Of a stretch of 64,000 bases of DNA, positions 35,998 through 45,218 are shown one piece after another (the first letter of the stretch is position 1; each line of letters opens with the position of its first letter). The DNA is from Psychromonas algicola (lineage in GTDB: Bacteria > Pseudomonadota > Gammaproteobacteria > Enterobacterales > Psychromonadaceae). The position numbers and the translations under genes are program-made. The notes below the pieces were generated by a model that was not told where the DNA came from, did no database searches, and worked only from the letters and a program-made list of their open reading frames with translations. The DNA is taken from contig NZ_SNUB01000018.1 in the NCBI RefSeq assembly GCF_004378355.1, positions 1-64,000 on the forward strand, written 5' to 3'.

Positions 35998-37524
35998 TTA
36001 TTTATGCATACGTAAATTAATCATTCTAATCGTTGCGCCTATGCCAGCTAATACCTGATTGGCATTAACACCACGCGTTGTAAATTGCTCATCCCCTTCT
36101 TCCCAAGTCACGATACATTCAGTAAAGGCACTAGTTTGGCCGCCTGGTGGAATACGTAATTCAAAATCGACTAATTCAGGGAAAACAAAGGTATCCTCAT
36201 CGAGCACTTTTTTCATCGCACTGATAAAGGCATCAAAACCACCGTTTCCGCTACCGCTAGTTTTATAAATTTGATCATTGATACGAACACGGATGCTCAC
36301 CGTTGATTCTAGATCTAAACCAGAGTTAATTGAGCAATTTAATAGTTCAACATAGTTGTAATCATTGCGCTCTAATAAGTCAGCAATAATAAAAGGTAAA
36401 TCATCGGCGGTAATACTCGCTTTTTGATCACCTAAACGCACAATGCGCTTTAATAATTTTTTCTGTTGTTCGGCATCAAGTTCAATATCCATGGCTTCTA
36501 AATTTTTAGCCAATGAAGCTTTACCGCTCATTTTACCTAATGCATAGCTACGAGAGCGCGCAAAACGTTCAGGCGTTAAGGCTGAAATATATAAGCCGCC
36601 TTTTTTATCACCATCTGCATGAATTCCACTGGTTTGGGTAAATACATCAGCACCAACAATCGGTGTATTATCTGCAATACGTTTGCCAGAGAAGTTCTCA
36701 ACTAATTTACTTAAATTATGAATTTCAGATTCATCGATATTAACGTGTTTACCTAATTTATCTTTTAATACAATAGCGACTTCAGTTAATGAGGCATTAC
36801 CTGCACGTTCACCTAAACAATTCATCGTACAATGAATAGAAGATACCCCTGCTTTAACGGCATACAACGCATTGGCAGTCGCTAATCCATAATCATTATG
36901 TGGATGAAAATCAAATTTAAGAGTAGGAAAACGAGTGATCATATCGCTCAAGCTTTCAAACACTTCATCGGGAGACATCACGCCTAATGTATCAGGCAAC
37001 ATAAAGTGAGTAATGCCTGCATCAGAAAGTTTAGAAAGCATATCGTAGACATATTGTGGGCTATCTTTATAACCGTTAGACCAATCTTCTAAATAAATAT
37101 TAACCTTTAAACCTTGTTGAAGCGCGTAATCTATAGTTTGTTTCACATCGCTGACATGCTCATCTAAAGATTTTTTCAATTGCTCAGTGCAATGTTTTAA
37201 ACTGCCCTTAGCTAATAGGTTTAATACTTTACCGCCAGTGTCAGTGATCCAATCAACGCTTAAAGTATGATCAACAAAACCCAATACTTCGATACGCTCC
37301 ACTAAACCTTCTTGTGTCGCCCAGTTATTCAGTTTAGTTACCGCTTCTTTTTCGCCTTCGGAAACACGTGCAGAGGCCACTTCAATACGGTCAATTTTCA
37401 GTTTCTGTAATAACGCTTTAGCTAGACTGACTTTCTCTGCTGGAGAAAACGATACGGCTTGAGTTTGTTCTCCATCGCGTAATGTTGTATCCATCAACTG
37501 TACAGTGACATTATCTGTTGTCAT
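35998..37524 (-). CDS. 2-isopropylmalate synthase-like enzyme (possible citramalate synthase)
   Basis: A 508-residue DRE-TIM metallolyase. The catalytic barrel has LMDTTLRDGEQTQAVSFSP, HFMLPDTLGVMSP, DFHPHNDYGLATANAL (metal-binding HxH) and CLGERAGNASL. A C-terminal LeuA-type dimer domain follows (about residues 380-508, LRIPPGGQTSAFTECIVTW). It condenses acetyl-CoA with a 2-oxo acid; 2-oxoisovalerate (leucine synthesis) or pyruvate (isoleucine synthesis) are both possible. The sequence style recalls the LeuA variants of Bacteroidota more than E. coli LeuA. It sits after leuC-leuD but behind a terminator, and leuB is not in the window. Confidence 0.8.
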   Translation of the reverse strand: MTTDNVTVQLMDTTLRDGEQTQAVSFSPAEKVSLAKALLQKLKIDRIEVASARVSEGEKEAVTKLNNWATQEGLVERIEVLGFVDHTLSVDWITDTGGKVLNLLAKGSLKHCTEQLKKSLDEHVSDVKQTIDYALQQGLKVNIYLEDWSNGYKDSPQYVYDMLSKLSDAGITHFMLPDTLGVMSPDEVFESLSDMITRFPTLKFDFHPHNDYGLATANALYAVKAGVSSIHCTMNCLGERAGNASLTEVAIVLKDKLGKHVNIDESEIHNLSKLVENFSGKRIADNTPIVGADVFTQTSGIHADGDKKGGLYISALTPERFARSRSYALGKMSGKASLAKNLEAMDIELDAEQQKKLLKRIVRLGDQKASITADDLPFIIADLLERNDYNYVELLNCSINSGLDLESTVSIRVRINDQIYKTSGSGNGGFDAFISAMKKVLDEDTFVFPELVDFELRIPPGGQTSAFTECIVTWEEGDEQFTTRGVNANQVLAGIGATIRMINLRMHK

Positions 37525-37556
37525 TGTGTTCTCCGTTTGTATTCTTAAGATAAAAG

Positions 37557-37595
37557 CTTATTGCACTGATAATAATTGTTATTCACTGCAATAAG
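37557..37595. promoter_or_regulatory. Long inverted repeat upstream of the IPMS-like gene
   Basis: Arms CTTATTGCA and TGCAATAAG extend inwards with a mismatch and further pairing (CTGA/TCAG-like). The structure lies 33 bp upstream of the start codon, directly after the leuD terminator. It could be an operator or a leader RNA hairpin. Confidence 0.4.
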
Positions 37596-37605
37596 TTTTC
37601 GATAA

Positions 37606-37630
37606 AAAAGGCGCAACAGGTGCGCCTTTT
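37606..37630 (-). terminator. Terminator of leuCD
   Basis: Arms AAAAGGCGCA and TGCGCCTTTT around ACAGG, followed on the minus strand by TTTTTTATC. It separates leuCD from the IPMS-like gene. Confidence 0.85.
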
Positions 37631-37662
37631 ATTAATAACCAGTTAATTCGTTATTAAACGAA

Positions 37663-38283
37663 TTAAGCGCTAGGCCATAACCATGGTAAGCGTTTTTTCT
37701 GTGCAGCTTCATACGCAGAAATTTGCTCTTCATGTTTTAATGTCCAAGCGATATCATCAAGTCCATCAAGTAATGATTCTTTACGGAATGCATCAACTTC
37801 AAAAGAGATAGAAAGACCACCCGGAGTCGTTACTTTTTGATTTTCTAAATCAACAGTAAACTCAACACCTTCATTAGCAGCAATTTCAGCCATTAATGCA
37901 GCTAATTGCTCTTCAGTTACTACGATTGGTAAGATGCTATTTTTAAAACAGTTACTGAAGAAGATATCAGCAAAGCTAGTTGAAATAATAGTATTAAAAC
38001 CGTAATCCGCGATTGCCCATGGAGCATGCTCACGTGAAGAACCACAACCGAAGTTTTCGCCAGCAACTAAAATTTTAGCGCCTTGGAAAGCTGGTTTGTT
38101 TAATTCAAACTCAGGGTTTGGTGTTACGTTATCCGCAAGGTAACGCCAGTTATGGAATAAGTTAATACCAAAACCAGTACGTTCAACTTTTTTCATAAAG
38201 TTTTTTGGGATAATTTGGTCTGTATCTACGTTACTACGATCCATTAACGCTGCGATACTTGTATGTTTAATATATGGTTGCAT
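37663..38283 (-). CDS. leuD: 3-isopropylmalate dehydratase small subunit
   Basis: A 206-residue subunit of isopropylmalate isomerase, which converts 2- to 3-isopropylmalate with LeuC. Visible motifs are DRSNVDTDQIIPKNF, GENFGCGSSREHAPWAI and FADIFFSNCFKNSILPI. Length is as usual. It starts 10 bases after the leuC stop and ends before a strong terminator, so leuC-leuD form a unit. Confidence 0.94.
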   Translation of the reverse strand: MQPYIKHTSIAALMDRSNVDTDQIIPKNFMKKVERTGFGINLFHNWRYLADNVTPNPEFELNKPAFQGAKILVAGENFGCGSSREHAPWAIADYGFNTIISTSFADIFFSNCFKNSILPIVVTEEQLAALMAEIAANEGVEFTVDLENQKVTTPGGLSISFEVDAFRKESLLDGLDDIAWTLKHEEQISAYEAAQKKRLPWLWPSA

Positions 38284-38293
38284 TATCTAGTCC

Positions 38294-39691
38294 CTATTTC
38301 CAATCTCGGATATCTACAAAGTGACCTGCAACTGATGCTGCAGCAGCCATTGCTGGTGATACAAGGTGAGTACGTCCACCTTTACCTTGACGACCTTCGA
38401 AATTACGGTTTGAAGTAGATGCACTACGTTGACCATCTTTTAACTCATCGCCATTCATTGCTAGACACATTGAACAACCTGGATCACGCCATTCCCAACC
38501 TGCTTCAACAAAGATCTTATCAAGACCTTCTTTTTCTGCTTGTACTTTAACAGGGAAAGAACCTGGTACAGCGAAAGCTTGAACACCATCAGCTACTTTT
38601 TTACCTTTCAGTAATTCAGCTGCGGCACGGAAATCTTCAATACGACCATTTGTACAAGAACCAATAAATACGACATCGATATGAATATCAGTAATATTTT
38701 GGCCTGCTTTAAGATCCATGTATTTAAGTGCGCTTGCACATGCTTGAGATTTAACTTCATTAGTAAAATCAGATGGAGAAGGAACAACACCTGTTACAGA
38801 GATTACTTGCTCTGGAGATGTACCCCAAGAAACTTGTGGTGCGATATCTTCTGCTTTTAATTCGATAACGGCATCAAACTCAGCGCCTTCATCAGATACT
38901 AGAGATTTCCAGTATTCAACAGCAGCAGCCCAGTCATCACCTTTTGGTGCAAATTCTTTGCCTTCAAGGTAATCGAATGTAACTTGATCTGGTGCAACAA
39001 GGCCGGCACGAGCACCTGCTTCGATTGCCATGTTACATAACGTCATACGAGCTTCCATAGATAGCTCTGTAATAGTGTTACCAGCAAATTCCATTACATA
39101 ACCTGTACCGCCAGCAGTACCTGTTTTAGCAATAATAGCTAATGCAATATCTTTCGCCGTTGAACATGCAGGAAGTTTACCTTCAACTTTCACTTGCATT
39201 GTTTTTGCTTTCTTCTGTTGTAACGTTTGTGTTGCCATAACGTGTTCAACTTCAGATGTACCGATACCAAATGCTAGTGCACCGAATGCACCATGTGTTG
39301 CTGTATGGCTATCACCACAACAAACAACCATACCTGGATGAACAAAACCATGCTCAGGTACAACGATATGAATAACACCATTTTGATTACTGTTCATGCC
39401 GTAAAGATTGATTTCATTCTCTTCACAGTTAGCAGTCATGGTTTCAACTTGTTTCTTAGCAATAGCATCAACAATGTTAAAACGATCTTTAGTTGGAACA
39501 CAATGGTCAATGGTGCCTAGAATACTGTGCACGTTACGTACTTTACGGTTTTGTAGACGAAGACCTTCAAAAGCCTGTGGGCTTGTTACTTCGTGCATAA
39601 GATGTCTGTCAACAAACAAAAGCGGAGAGCCTGCTTCTGGCTCATGAACTAAGTTCGCGTCCCAGATCTTTTCATACATTGTTCTAGTCAT
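38294..39691 (-). CDS. leuC: 3-isopropylmalate dehydratase large subunit
   Basis: A 465-residue aconitase-family subunit carrying a 4Fe-4S cluster. The cluster cysteines are in [13 protein letters not shown] and [11 protein letters not shown], and the N-terminal [18 protein letters not shown] is typical. The frame extends upstream to 39730, but AAGGGAAA stands before the ATG at 39691 and [15 protein letters not shown] matches the family start. The usual leuA and leuB genes are not upstream; the next gene, rnd, is divergent. Confidence 0.94.
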   Translation of the reverse strand: MTRTMYEKIWDANLVHEPEAGSPLLFVDRHLMHEVTSPQAFEGLRLQNRKVRNVHSILGTIDHCVPTKDRFNIVDAIAKKQVETMTANCEENEINLYGMNSNQNGVIHIVVPEHGFVHPGMVVCCGDSHTATHGAFGALAFGIGTSEVEHVMATQTLQQKKAKTMQVKVEGKLPACSTAKDIALAIIAKTGTAGGTGYVMEFAGNTITELSMEARMTLCNMAIEAGARAGLVAPDQVTFDYLEGKEFAPKGDDWAAAVEYWKSLVSDEGAEFDAVIELKAEDIAPQVSWGTSPEQVISVTGVVPSPSDFTNEVKSQACASALKYMDLKAGQNITDIHIDVVFIGSCTNGRIEDFRAAAELLKGKKVADGVQAFAVPGSFPVKVQAEKEGLDKIFVEAGWEWRDPGCSMCLAMNGDELKDGQRSASTSNRNFEGRQGKGGRTHLVSPAMAAAASVAGHFVDIRDWK

Positions 39692-39860
39692 TATTTCCCT
39701 TACCATACTATTACTTAAAATCTTTTCCATCGCTAAAACACTTCGTTAATACGAGTGATTATCAATAAGCGAATAACGGGGTATTTGTGGGGGGTATTCT
39801 AATTGATCAGCGTCAAACGTACAATATAAGGACCTAAATTTGTTCATAAGAATTGGGTAT

Positions 39861-39888
39861 TTATGCAATAAATGACAATTTTTATGCA
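39861..39888. promoter_or_regulatory. Phased direct repeat upstream of leuC
   Basis: TTATGCA occurs at 39861-39867 and 39882-39888, 21 bp apart, two helical turns. It lies about 170-200 bp upstream of leuC and 105 bp upstream of rnd. It may be a LysR- or Lrp-type activator site, but I cannot name the protein. Confidence 0.3.
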
Positions 39889-39993
39889 TTTTCCAAATAG
39901 ACAATGAAATATCTAGTCAATATTTAAATGGAAAAAATACCATAATTTCCGTAAGATACTGATTCATGAAATTTCAATTTAGGCTACCAGTTG

Positions 39994-41103
39994 ATGCAAT
40001 TTGATATCATCTCTACACAAGCTCAATTATCTGCATACGTTTTAACACTAGATAACTCCCCTATCGCTTTGGATACTGAATTTGTTCGCACACGCACTTT
40101 CTTTGCAAACCTTGGTTTATTACAAGTTTCTCAAAATGAAAAAATTGTATTAATTGACCCAATTGCAATCCCTGATTTAAGTGAATTCTGGCAAGCTATA
40201 GATAATAAAAACTGTATATTGCATGCAAGTAGTGAGGATTTAGAAATCATCAGGCAGCATAAAGGTGATTTAAATATTAAGTTATTTGATACTCAGGTAG
40301 CCTGTGCTTTTTTAAACCACGGAGGTTCATTAGGCTACGCTAAAATGGTAGAACTTATTGAAGGTGTGGTATTGGATAAAGGTGAATCAAGAACCGACTG
40401 GTGTGCTCGCCCTTTAACTGATAAACAGAAACATTATGCGGCAGCCGATGTATTATATCTGCAACCTAGTTTAGAAGTATTACAAACACAACTTGCAGAA
40501 AAGAAAATGACTACTTTTTTTGAGCAAGAATGTCAGATGATACTTGATCAAAAAATGAAGCCTGTTGATCCCGATAAGGCCTATAAATCATTAGATAATT
40601 TATTCCAATTAGATAGATATAGCTTGGCAATTATACAAGCATTAGCAAAATGGCGTTTAGAAACTGCACAAGCACGTAATTTAGCACTTAACTTTGTCGT
40701 TAAAGCCGAGCATTTATGGTTATTGGCTTATTATCGTCCTAGTACAATGGCAGACTTGAAACGCTTAAATTTATTGCCTAACGAAATCAGAATTCACGGC
40801 GCTAATATTTTATCAGTTATTGCTGGGATATCAGAAAAAGATCCAGAAACTTTCCCACCGTTAGTTTCTCGTTTAATCGACTTTCCTGAGTATAAGAAAA
40901 CATTAAAATCGATACGCGAAACCATCAAAGAATGTGCAACTAAATATCAACTCCCTATTGAATTAATTGCTTCAAAACGTATTATTAATGAATATTTAAG
41001 TTGGTCTTGGAAATTAAATGATCAACAGCGACTCACGGCTCCTAAACCAAAATTGTTAACAGGCTGGCGCTTTGAGTTGATCGGGCATCAATTTAAGCAT
41101 TAA
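39994..41103 (+). CDS. rnd: Ribonuclease D
   Basis: A 369-residue 3-prime exoribonuclease that trims tRNA precursors. DEDD catalytic residues are visible in IALDTEFVRTRTFF, HASSEDLEIIRQH and KHYAAADVLYLQP. C-terminal helicase-and-RNase-D (HRDC) domains follow from about residue 205 (LFQLDRYSLAIIQALAKWRL). The ORF could begin at TTG 39991, but ATG 39994 directly follows. Single gene, followed by the AmpG-like gene 67 bases on. Confidence 0.93.
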   Translation: MQFDIISTQAQLSAYVLTLDNSPIALDTEFVRTRTFFANLGLLQVSQNEKIVLIDPIAIPDLSEFWQAIDNKNCILHASSEDLEIIRQHKGDLNIKLFDTQVACAFLNHGGSLGYAKMVELIEGVVLDKGESRTDWCARPLTDKQKHYAAADVLYLQPSLEVLQTQLAEKKMTTFFEQECQMILDQKMKPVDPDKAYKSLDNLFQLDRYSLAIIQALAKWRLETAQARNLALNFVVKAEHLWLLAYYRPSTMADLKRLNLLPNEIRIHGANILSVIAGISEKDPETFPPLVSRLIDFPEYKKTLKSIRETIKECATKYQLPIELIASKRIINEYLSWSWKLNDQQRLTAPKPKLLTGWRFELIGHQFKH

Positions 41104-41170
41104 TATCAATATCGTTTTTAATGGTATTGATGACATTCATTAATATCTCTATTTTAAAAAGGAAGACTTG

Positions 41171-42544
41171 ATGAGTTCAACCATGACTTGGTCAGAAACG
41201 GTACGTAGTTATTTAGATAAACGATTACTATGGGTATTCATGCTTGGTTGTGCAAGTGGTTTCCCGTGGGTACTGATCGGCTCAAATATGTCAGGCTGGT
41301 TAAAAGATGCGGGGTTAACACGCGCAGCGATTGGTTACTTTGGCTCAGTATTTACGGTGTACGCATTTAACTTCCTATGGGCGCCGCTTGTAGATCGAGT
41401 CAAACTACCTATTCTTCATACATTATTAGGCCAACGACGCAGTTGGATCTTTTTCTGTCAGACAATCATATTGATCCTAACTTTATTTATTGCAGGTGTA
41501 GATCCTGCCATGAACATTATATTGGCATCCATGCTTGCTTTAGGTGTAGCGATTTCTTCTGCGACACAAGATATTGCCATCGATGCTTATCGTATTGACA
41601 CCTTTCCTAAATCACAATCAAGTAAGCTACCACAAGCAGCTGCAATGTCAGTAATTGGTTGGTGGACAGGTTATTCATTACCAGGATATCTGGCTTTTAT
41701 TAATGCTGACAGTATTGGTTGGAATGGCGTTTATTATGGAATGGCTGGCGTTGTTGCAATCTTAATGTTGTTTACGATTTTTACTGGCGAACCAACCACT
41801 GAACGCGACCAGCTACAAGAGAAAGCAGAACAAAAATATAATCAAATAACAGGATCTCGTTTCTTAAGTTGGATGAGCGTAACCGTTATTGAACCTTTCT
41901 GGGACTTCTTTAAACGCAATGGAGTGAAAGTTGCGCTTACCATTTTACTGTTTGTCTTTTTATTTAAAATTGGTGAAGCATTTCTTGGGCGTATGTCGAT
42001 TGTTTTCTATAAAGAAATCGGTTTTAGTAACGAACAAATAGGTTACTACTCTAAGTTAATTGGTTGGGGTGCAACTATATTCTTTACCTTATTAGGTAGC
42101 GTATTTAATGTTAAATTTGGTTTAGTACGAGGTTTAATGATTGGTGGTATAGCCATGGCAGCAAGTAACTTGATGTTTGCTTGGATTGCTAAAACTGGTC
42201 CTAATGAATACCTTTTCTTAGCAACTATTTTAGTTGATAACTTTACAACAGCCTTTTCAACCGTTGCCTTTGTTTCTTTCTTAACTATGCTCACTGGTAC
42301 CGCTTTTTCTGCCACTCAATATGCGCTATTAGCATCATTGGGTAACTTAGGTAGAACAACCTTAGCTTCGTTTAGTGGGGAATTAGTCGACTTCTTAAAT
42401 GATTGGTCCACTTTCTTCATTATTACCGCATTAATGGTCGTACCAAGCTTAATTATGCTTTATTCATTACGCCACTTTTTTGATGGTGTTTCAGACAACC
42501 ACAATGGCAATAAAAAGAAAGCTGACGCAGCAAAAAACAACTAA
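41171..42544 (+). CDS. AmpG-like muropeptide permease (MFS)
   Basis: A 457-residue protein with about 12 membrane segments. LGCASGFPWVLIGSNMSGWL near the N-terminus and FNFLWAPLVDRV, then SATQDIAIDAYRID, are AmpG-family signatures. AmpG imports anhydromuropeptides for wall recycling. The protein ends in a charged tail (NHNGNKKKADAAKN). GGAAG lies 7 bases before the ATG at 41171. Other proteins of this subfamily transport acetyl-CoA or unrelated solutes, so the exact substrate is uncertain. Confidence 0.82.
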   Translation: MSSTMTWSETVRSYLDKRLLWVFMLGCASGFPWVLIGSNMSGWLKDAGLTRAAIGYFGSVFTVYAFNFLWAPLVDRVKLPILHTLLGQRRSWIFFCQTIILILTLFIAGVDPAMNIILASMLALGVAISSATQDIAIDAYRIDTFPKSQSSKLPQAAAMSVIGWWTGYSLPGYLAFINADSIGWNGVYYGMAGVVAILMLFTIFTGEPTTERDQLQEKAEQKYNQITGSRFLSWMSVTVIEPFWDFFKRNGVKVALTILLFVFLFKIGEAFLGRMSIVFYKEIGFSNEQIGYYSKLIGWGATIFFTLLGSVFNVKFGLVRGLMIGGIAMAASNLMFAWIAKTGPNEYLFLATILVDNFTTAFSTVAFVSFLTMLTGTAFSATQYALLASLGNLGRTTLASFSGELVDFLNDWSTFFIITALMVVPSLIMLYSLRHFFDGVSDNHNGNKKKADAAKNN

Positions 42545-42558
42545 GCTTTAAACACATT

Positions 42559-42591
42559 AAAGCCAATAGGTAACTTCTATCTATTGGCTTT
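42559..42591 (+). terminator. Terminator of the AmpG-like gene
   Basis: Arms AAAGCCAATAG and CTATTGGCTTT around an 11-base loop, 15 bases past the stop codon. The downstream run is short (TAATCC), so termination may be partial. Confidence 0.6.
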
Positions 42592-42757
42592 AATCCCCTA
42601 TAGACTTAACTTATCCTACCTTTGCTTGTAATCTGCTTCTTCTGTTCACAATATTCAAAACTTAACTATGTTGAAGTGTTTAAGTAAGTCAGATAATGCT
42701 GACAGTTATCATTAAATATGTAGATGGCTAAGCCAAATGCTATTATTTTTGAGAGTA

Positions 42758-42828
42758 ATACCAATCATAGTAAGTAACTGATCTTTTTTACTTGTTAAAA
42801 TAGCTTAGTTATTTAATACAATTGGTAT
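42758..42828. mobile_element. MITE-like element, copy E (71 bp, internally deleted, inverted)
   Basis: Begins ATACCAATCATAGTAAGTAA and ends ATACAATTGGTAT. Its left 50 bp match the right end of the full elements in reverse orientation (TTTTACTTGTTAAAATAG) and its right 15 bp match their left end. The middle is gone. It lies between the AmpG-like gene and pomB. Confidence 0.72.
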
Positions 42829-42843
42829 AAATCGAGAGTACAA

Positions 42844-42884
42844 AAAAAGGTGAACAAAACTCAATCGTTTTATTCACCTTTTTA
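42844..42884 (-). terminator. Terminator of pomAB
   Basis: Arms AAAAAGGTGAA-C-AAAAC and GTTTTATTCACCTTTTT pair around TCAATC with one bulge. The minus-strand end is TTTTTTTG. It lies 48 bases past the pomB stop. Confidence 0.75.
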
Positions 42885-42931
42885 TTACTAACAATAAATT
42901 TATTGATAACACAAAAACTAATCAGAATGAT

Positions 42932-43963
42932 TTAATTACCTTCGCTGTAATCAGTACCTACTTCACCACTTTCAGCAGCTTCACCTTGCATAATACTAAT
43001 TTCAACACGACGATTACGACGACGCTCTACATCGCTTTTACCATCGCTAAGAGGTTTGGTATCTGCGTAACCCACAATCGACATTTGTTTATCTGTAATG
43101 CCTTTTACTTTAATCATTTCATGGGCAACAGAAGCGGCACGCTGAGCAGATAAATCCCAATTAGAGCGATATAACTCTGATTGAACAGGTTCGTTATCAG
43201 TATGACCAGAAACAGTTATCACACCAGGAATATCTACTAATATAGTCGCAATTTTAGTGATCACAGGTCTAAAGCGAGGTTGTAAGAAAGCTGAACCAGA
43301 AGGAAAGGCGCCTTTTTCTCTCACTCGAATAATTAATTGTTGTCCTAAAGCTTCAATTTCAATAGCACCATCTTCGATTTCATCGCGCAATTCTTTAGCT
43401 ATTTTCTGAGCTAAACCTTGTTGAGCAGAAACACCCGGAGAAGGAGTTTGGTCAGTGACAGCAGATTGCGTGTCAGATTCATCTTGCTCTTGTATCGGAG
43501 CTTCATCTTTTTCAGAATCTGCAGAGGCTTCTAAGTCTGAAGTTTCTGTAGGTAGATCTTGACTCGCTTCTTCTTCTATTTTGCGATCCGTCTTACGAAT
43601 TTTAACGTCTTCTTGACCGCCCACTTTGCTGCTTTCACCATCTTGAAAATCTAATTTCGCTTTAGTTATTTCAATGGTTTGTTGCATAACCACTTCGATA
43701 GGCGTTGGCTCTGGCTTACCAGGGCTAAATTCTTGAGCAATAACCGACGTCCCTTTTGGGATATCTTCTACTTTTACTTGGTTTTGTACACCAAAAGCAA
43801 ACTTCATAGAGCCTGCTATCTGCTTAAACTTCAATACATCCATTTCTGAAAATGAAAGAAGTAAAACAAAGAAGCACATTAGCAAAGACATTAAGTCTGC
43901 AAAAGTCGACATCCACCCGGGGGCACCTGGAGGTGGACATTTACATTCTTCTTCCATGTCCAC
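42932..43963 (-). CDS. pomB: Sodium-driven motor stator protein PomB
   Basis: A 343-residue MotB-type stator protein. A short cytoplasmic N-terminus with CKCPPPGAPGW leads into one membrane segment with the ion-binding Asp in STFADLMSLLMCFFV (D23). The plug/linker region is followed by an acidic Glu/Asp/Ser-rich stretch (about residues 110-175) and a C-terminal OmpA-like peptidoglycan-binding domain (VSGHTDNEPV, RRNRRVEI). The N-terminal half closely follows PomB of Vibrio, which uses sodium. The start codon is GTG, overlapping the pomA stop as TAGTG; an ATG at 43957 is an alternative. The linker is longer than usual. Confidence 0.92.
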   Translation of the reverse strand: MDMEEECKCPPPGAPGWMSTFADLMSLLMCFFVLLLSFSEMDVLKFKQIAGSMKFAFGVQNQVKVEDIPKGTSVIAQEFSPGKPEPTPIEVVMQQTIEITKAKLDFQDGESSKVGGQEDVKIRKTDRKIEEEASQDLPTETSDLEASADSEKDEAPIQEQDESDTQSAVTDQTPSPGVSAQQGLAQKIAKELRDEIEDGAIEIEALGQQLIIRVREKGAFPSGSAFLQPRFRPVITKIATILVDIPGVITVSGHTDNEPVQSELYRSNWDLSAQRAASVAHEMIKVKGITDKQMSIVGYADTKPLSDGKSDVERRRNRRVEISIMQGEAAESGEVGTDYSEGN

Positions 43964-44736
43964 TAAGCCTCGCCTTCACTTGTTGTGCCATTAGCACGTT
44001 TAGATTCAGGTAAATAATTACGTAACACGCCTTCAATAACACGTGGATTTTGTCCATCTTGAATCCCTAAAACACCATCTAGAATAAGATTACGATTTAG
44101 TTTTTCTTCTGCCGATCTTAATTTTAATTTATCTGCAATTGGAATGGCTGCCATATTCGCTAGCACAGCACCATATAGTGTAGTTAACAGGGCAACGGCC
44201 ATCGCAGGTCCAATGGATTTTGGATCATCCATGTTAGAAAGCATGGCAACCAAACCGACTAATGTACCAATCATTCCCATCGCAGGAGCAACATCGCCAA
44301 AGTTAGTAAAAATAGCGGCACCAGTGTCATGGCGCTCGGCGGTTAATCGAATATCATTTTGTAATGTATTACGCACCACTTCCGCATCATGCCCGTCCAC
44401 GAGCATATCAATGCCCTTTTGCATAAAGGTGTTAGTGATCTCGGCTTCTTCAAGCGCGAGAAAACCGCCTTTACGAGCTGCATCAGCCATTTCAACGATT
44501 TTTTCGATTAGTAAATCAGAAGCTTCTATTTTAAATAGAAACGCTTTCATTGCGATTTTGATTGCACCAAAAAACTGCCCCATGTTGTATTTCATCATAA
44601 CAACAAAGGTTGTTCCTCCGAATACAATAAGAATAGAAGTGACATCAACAAACATTTCCAGTGTGCCACCCAACAGCATTGCCATGATTACAAAAGCAAA
44701 AGCGCCTATAAGTCCGATGAGAGTTGCTAAATCCAC
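43963..44736 (-). CDS. pomA: Sodium-driven motor stator protein PomA
   Basis: A 257-residue MotA-type stator with four membrane segments: MDLATLIGLIGAFAFVIMAM, VTSILIVFGGTTFVV, GDVAPAMGMIGTLVGLVAML and GPAMAVALLTTLYGAVLANM. The last two line the ion channel with PomB. The cytoplasmic loop between TM2 and TM3 carries charged residues that contact FliG. Operon with pomB, overlapping by one base. The region upstream shares a 16-base motif (44850-44865) with the GGDEF gene. No flagellar genes lie nearby. Confidence 0.93.
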   Translation of the reverse strand: MDLATLIGLIGAFAFVIMAMLLGGTLEMFVDVTSILIVFGGTTFVVMMKYNMGQFFGAIKIAMKAFLFKIEASDLLIEKIVEMADAARKGGFLALEEAEITNTFMQKGIDMLVDGHDAEVVRNTLQNDIRLTAERHDTGAAIFTNFGDVAPAMGMIGTLVGLVAMLSNMDDPKSIGPAMAVALLTTLYGAVLANMAAIPIADKLKLRSAEEKLNRNLILDGVLGIQDGQNPRVIEGVLRNYLPESKRANGTTSEGEA

Positions 44737-44951
44737 AAAAACATCCTTACAATTTAAGAGTTAAGCCATTTAAATAAACAGTATAGCTATATATCAATAG
44801 AATGCAGCCAAACACATATTATTTAAAGGGAAATTTTGTACAGCTTACTAAATAGTTCACAACTTCACTAGTTAGAAATTATTTTTCTCTGTTAATTTGA
44901 CATATTAACCAGTAACGGTAACCTTGCATCAAATCTAAAAGAGAGAATCCC

Positions 44952-45185
44952 ATGGCCCTGAAAAAACCTGAAAATATGCAATACGAAGAAGCAATCGTTG
45001 AACTTGAAGAAATTGTTCAACATTTAGAGCAAGGTGAATTACCACTAGAAGATGCATTAAAGCAATTTGAACGTGGTATTTCATTAGCACGTAGTAATGG
45101 TCAAAAGTTACAACATGCACAACAACAAGTTAGCATTTTAATGCAAAATGATGCCCAAGCACCTTTAGAAGATTTTAAAGAGTAG
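44952..45185 (+). CDS. xseB: Exodeoxyribonuclease VII small subunit
   Basis: A 77-residue acidic helical subunit of exonuclease VII. YEEAIVELEEIVQHLEQGEL and LEDALKQFERGISLARS are family signatures. It binds the XseA large subunit, encoded elsewhere. First gene of xseB-ispA-dxs, with 33 bases to ispA. GAGAG precedes the ATG. Confidence 0.93.
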   Translation: MALKKPENMQYEEAIVELEEIVQHLEQGELPLEDALKQFERGISLARSNGQKLQHAQQQVSILMQNDAQAPLEDFKE

Positions 45186-45218
45186 CTTCTTTTATATTTC
45201 AAATAGTAAGTAGTTTAC

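Noticed and set aside
44144-44764. 206-residue plus-strand ORF opposite pomA
   Set aside because: It is the reverse-complement shadow of a well-supported membrane protein gene, with serine- and isoleucine-rich nonsense composition and no ribosome site.
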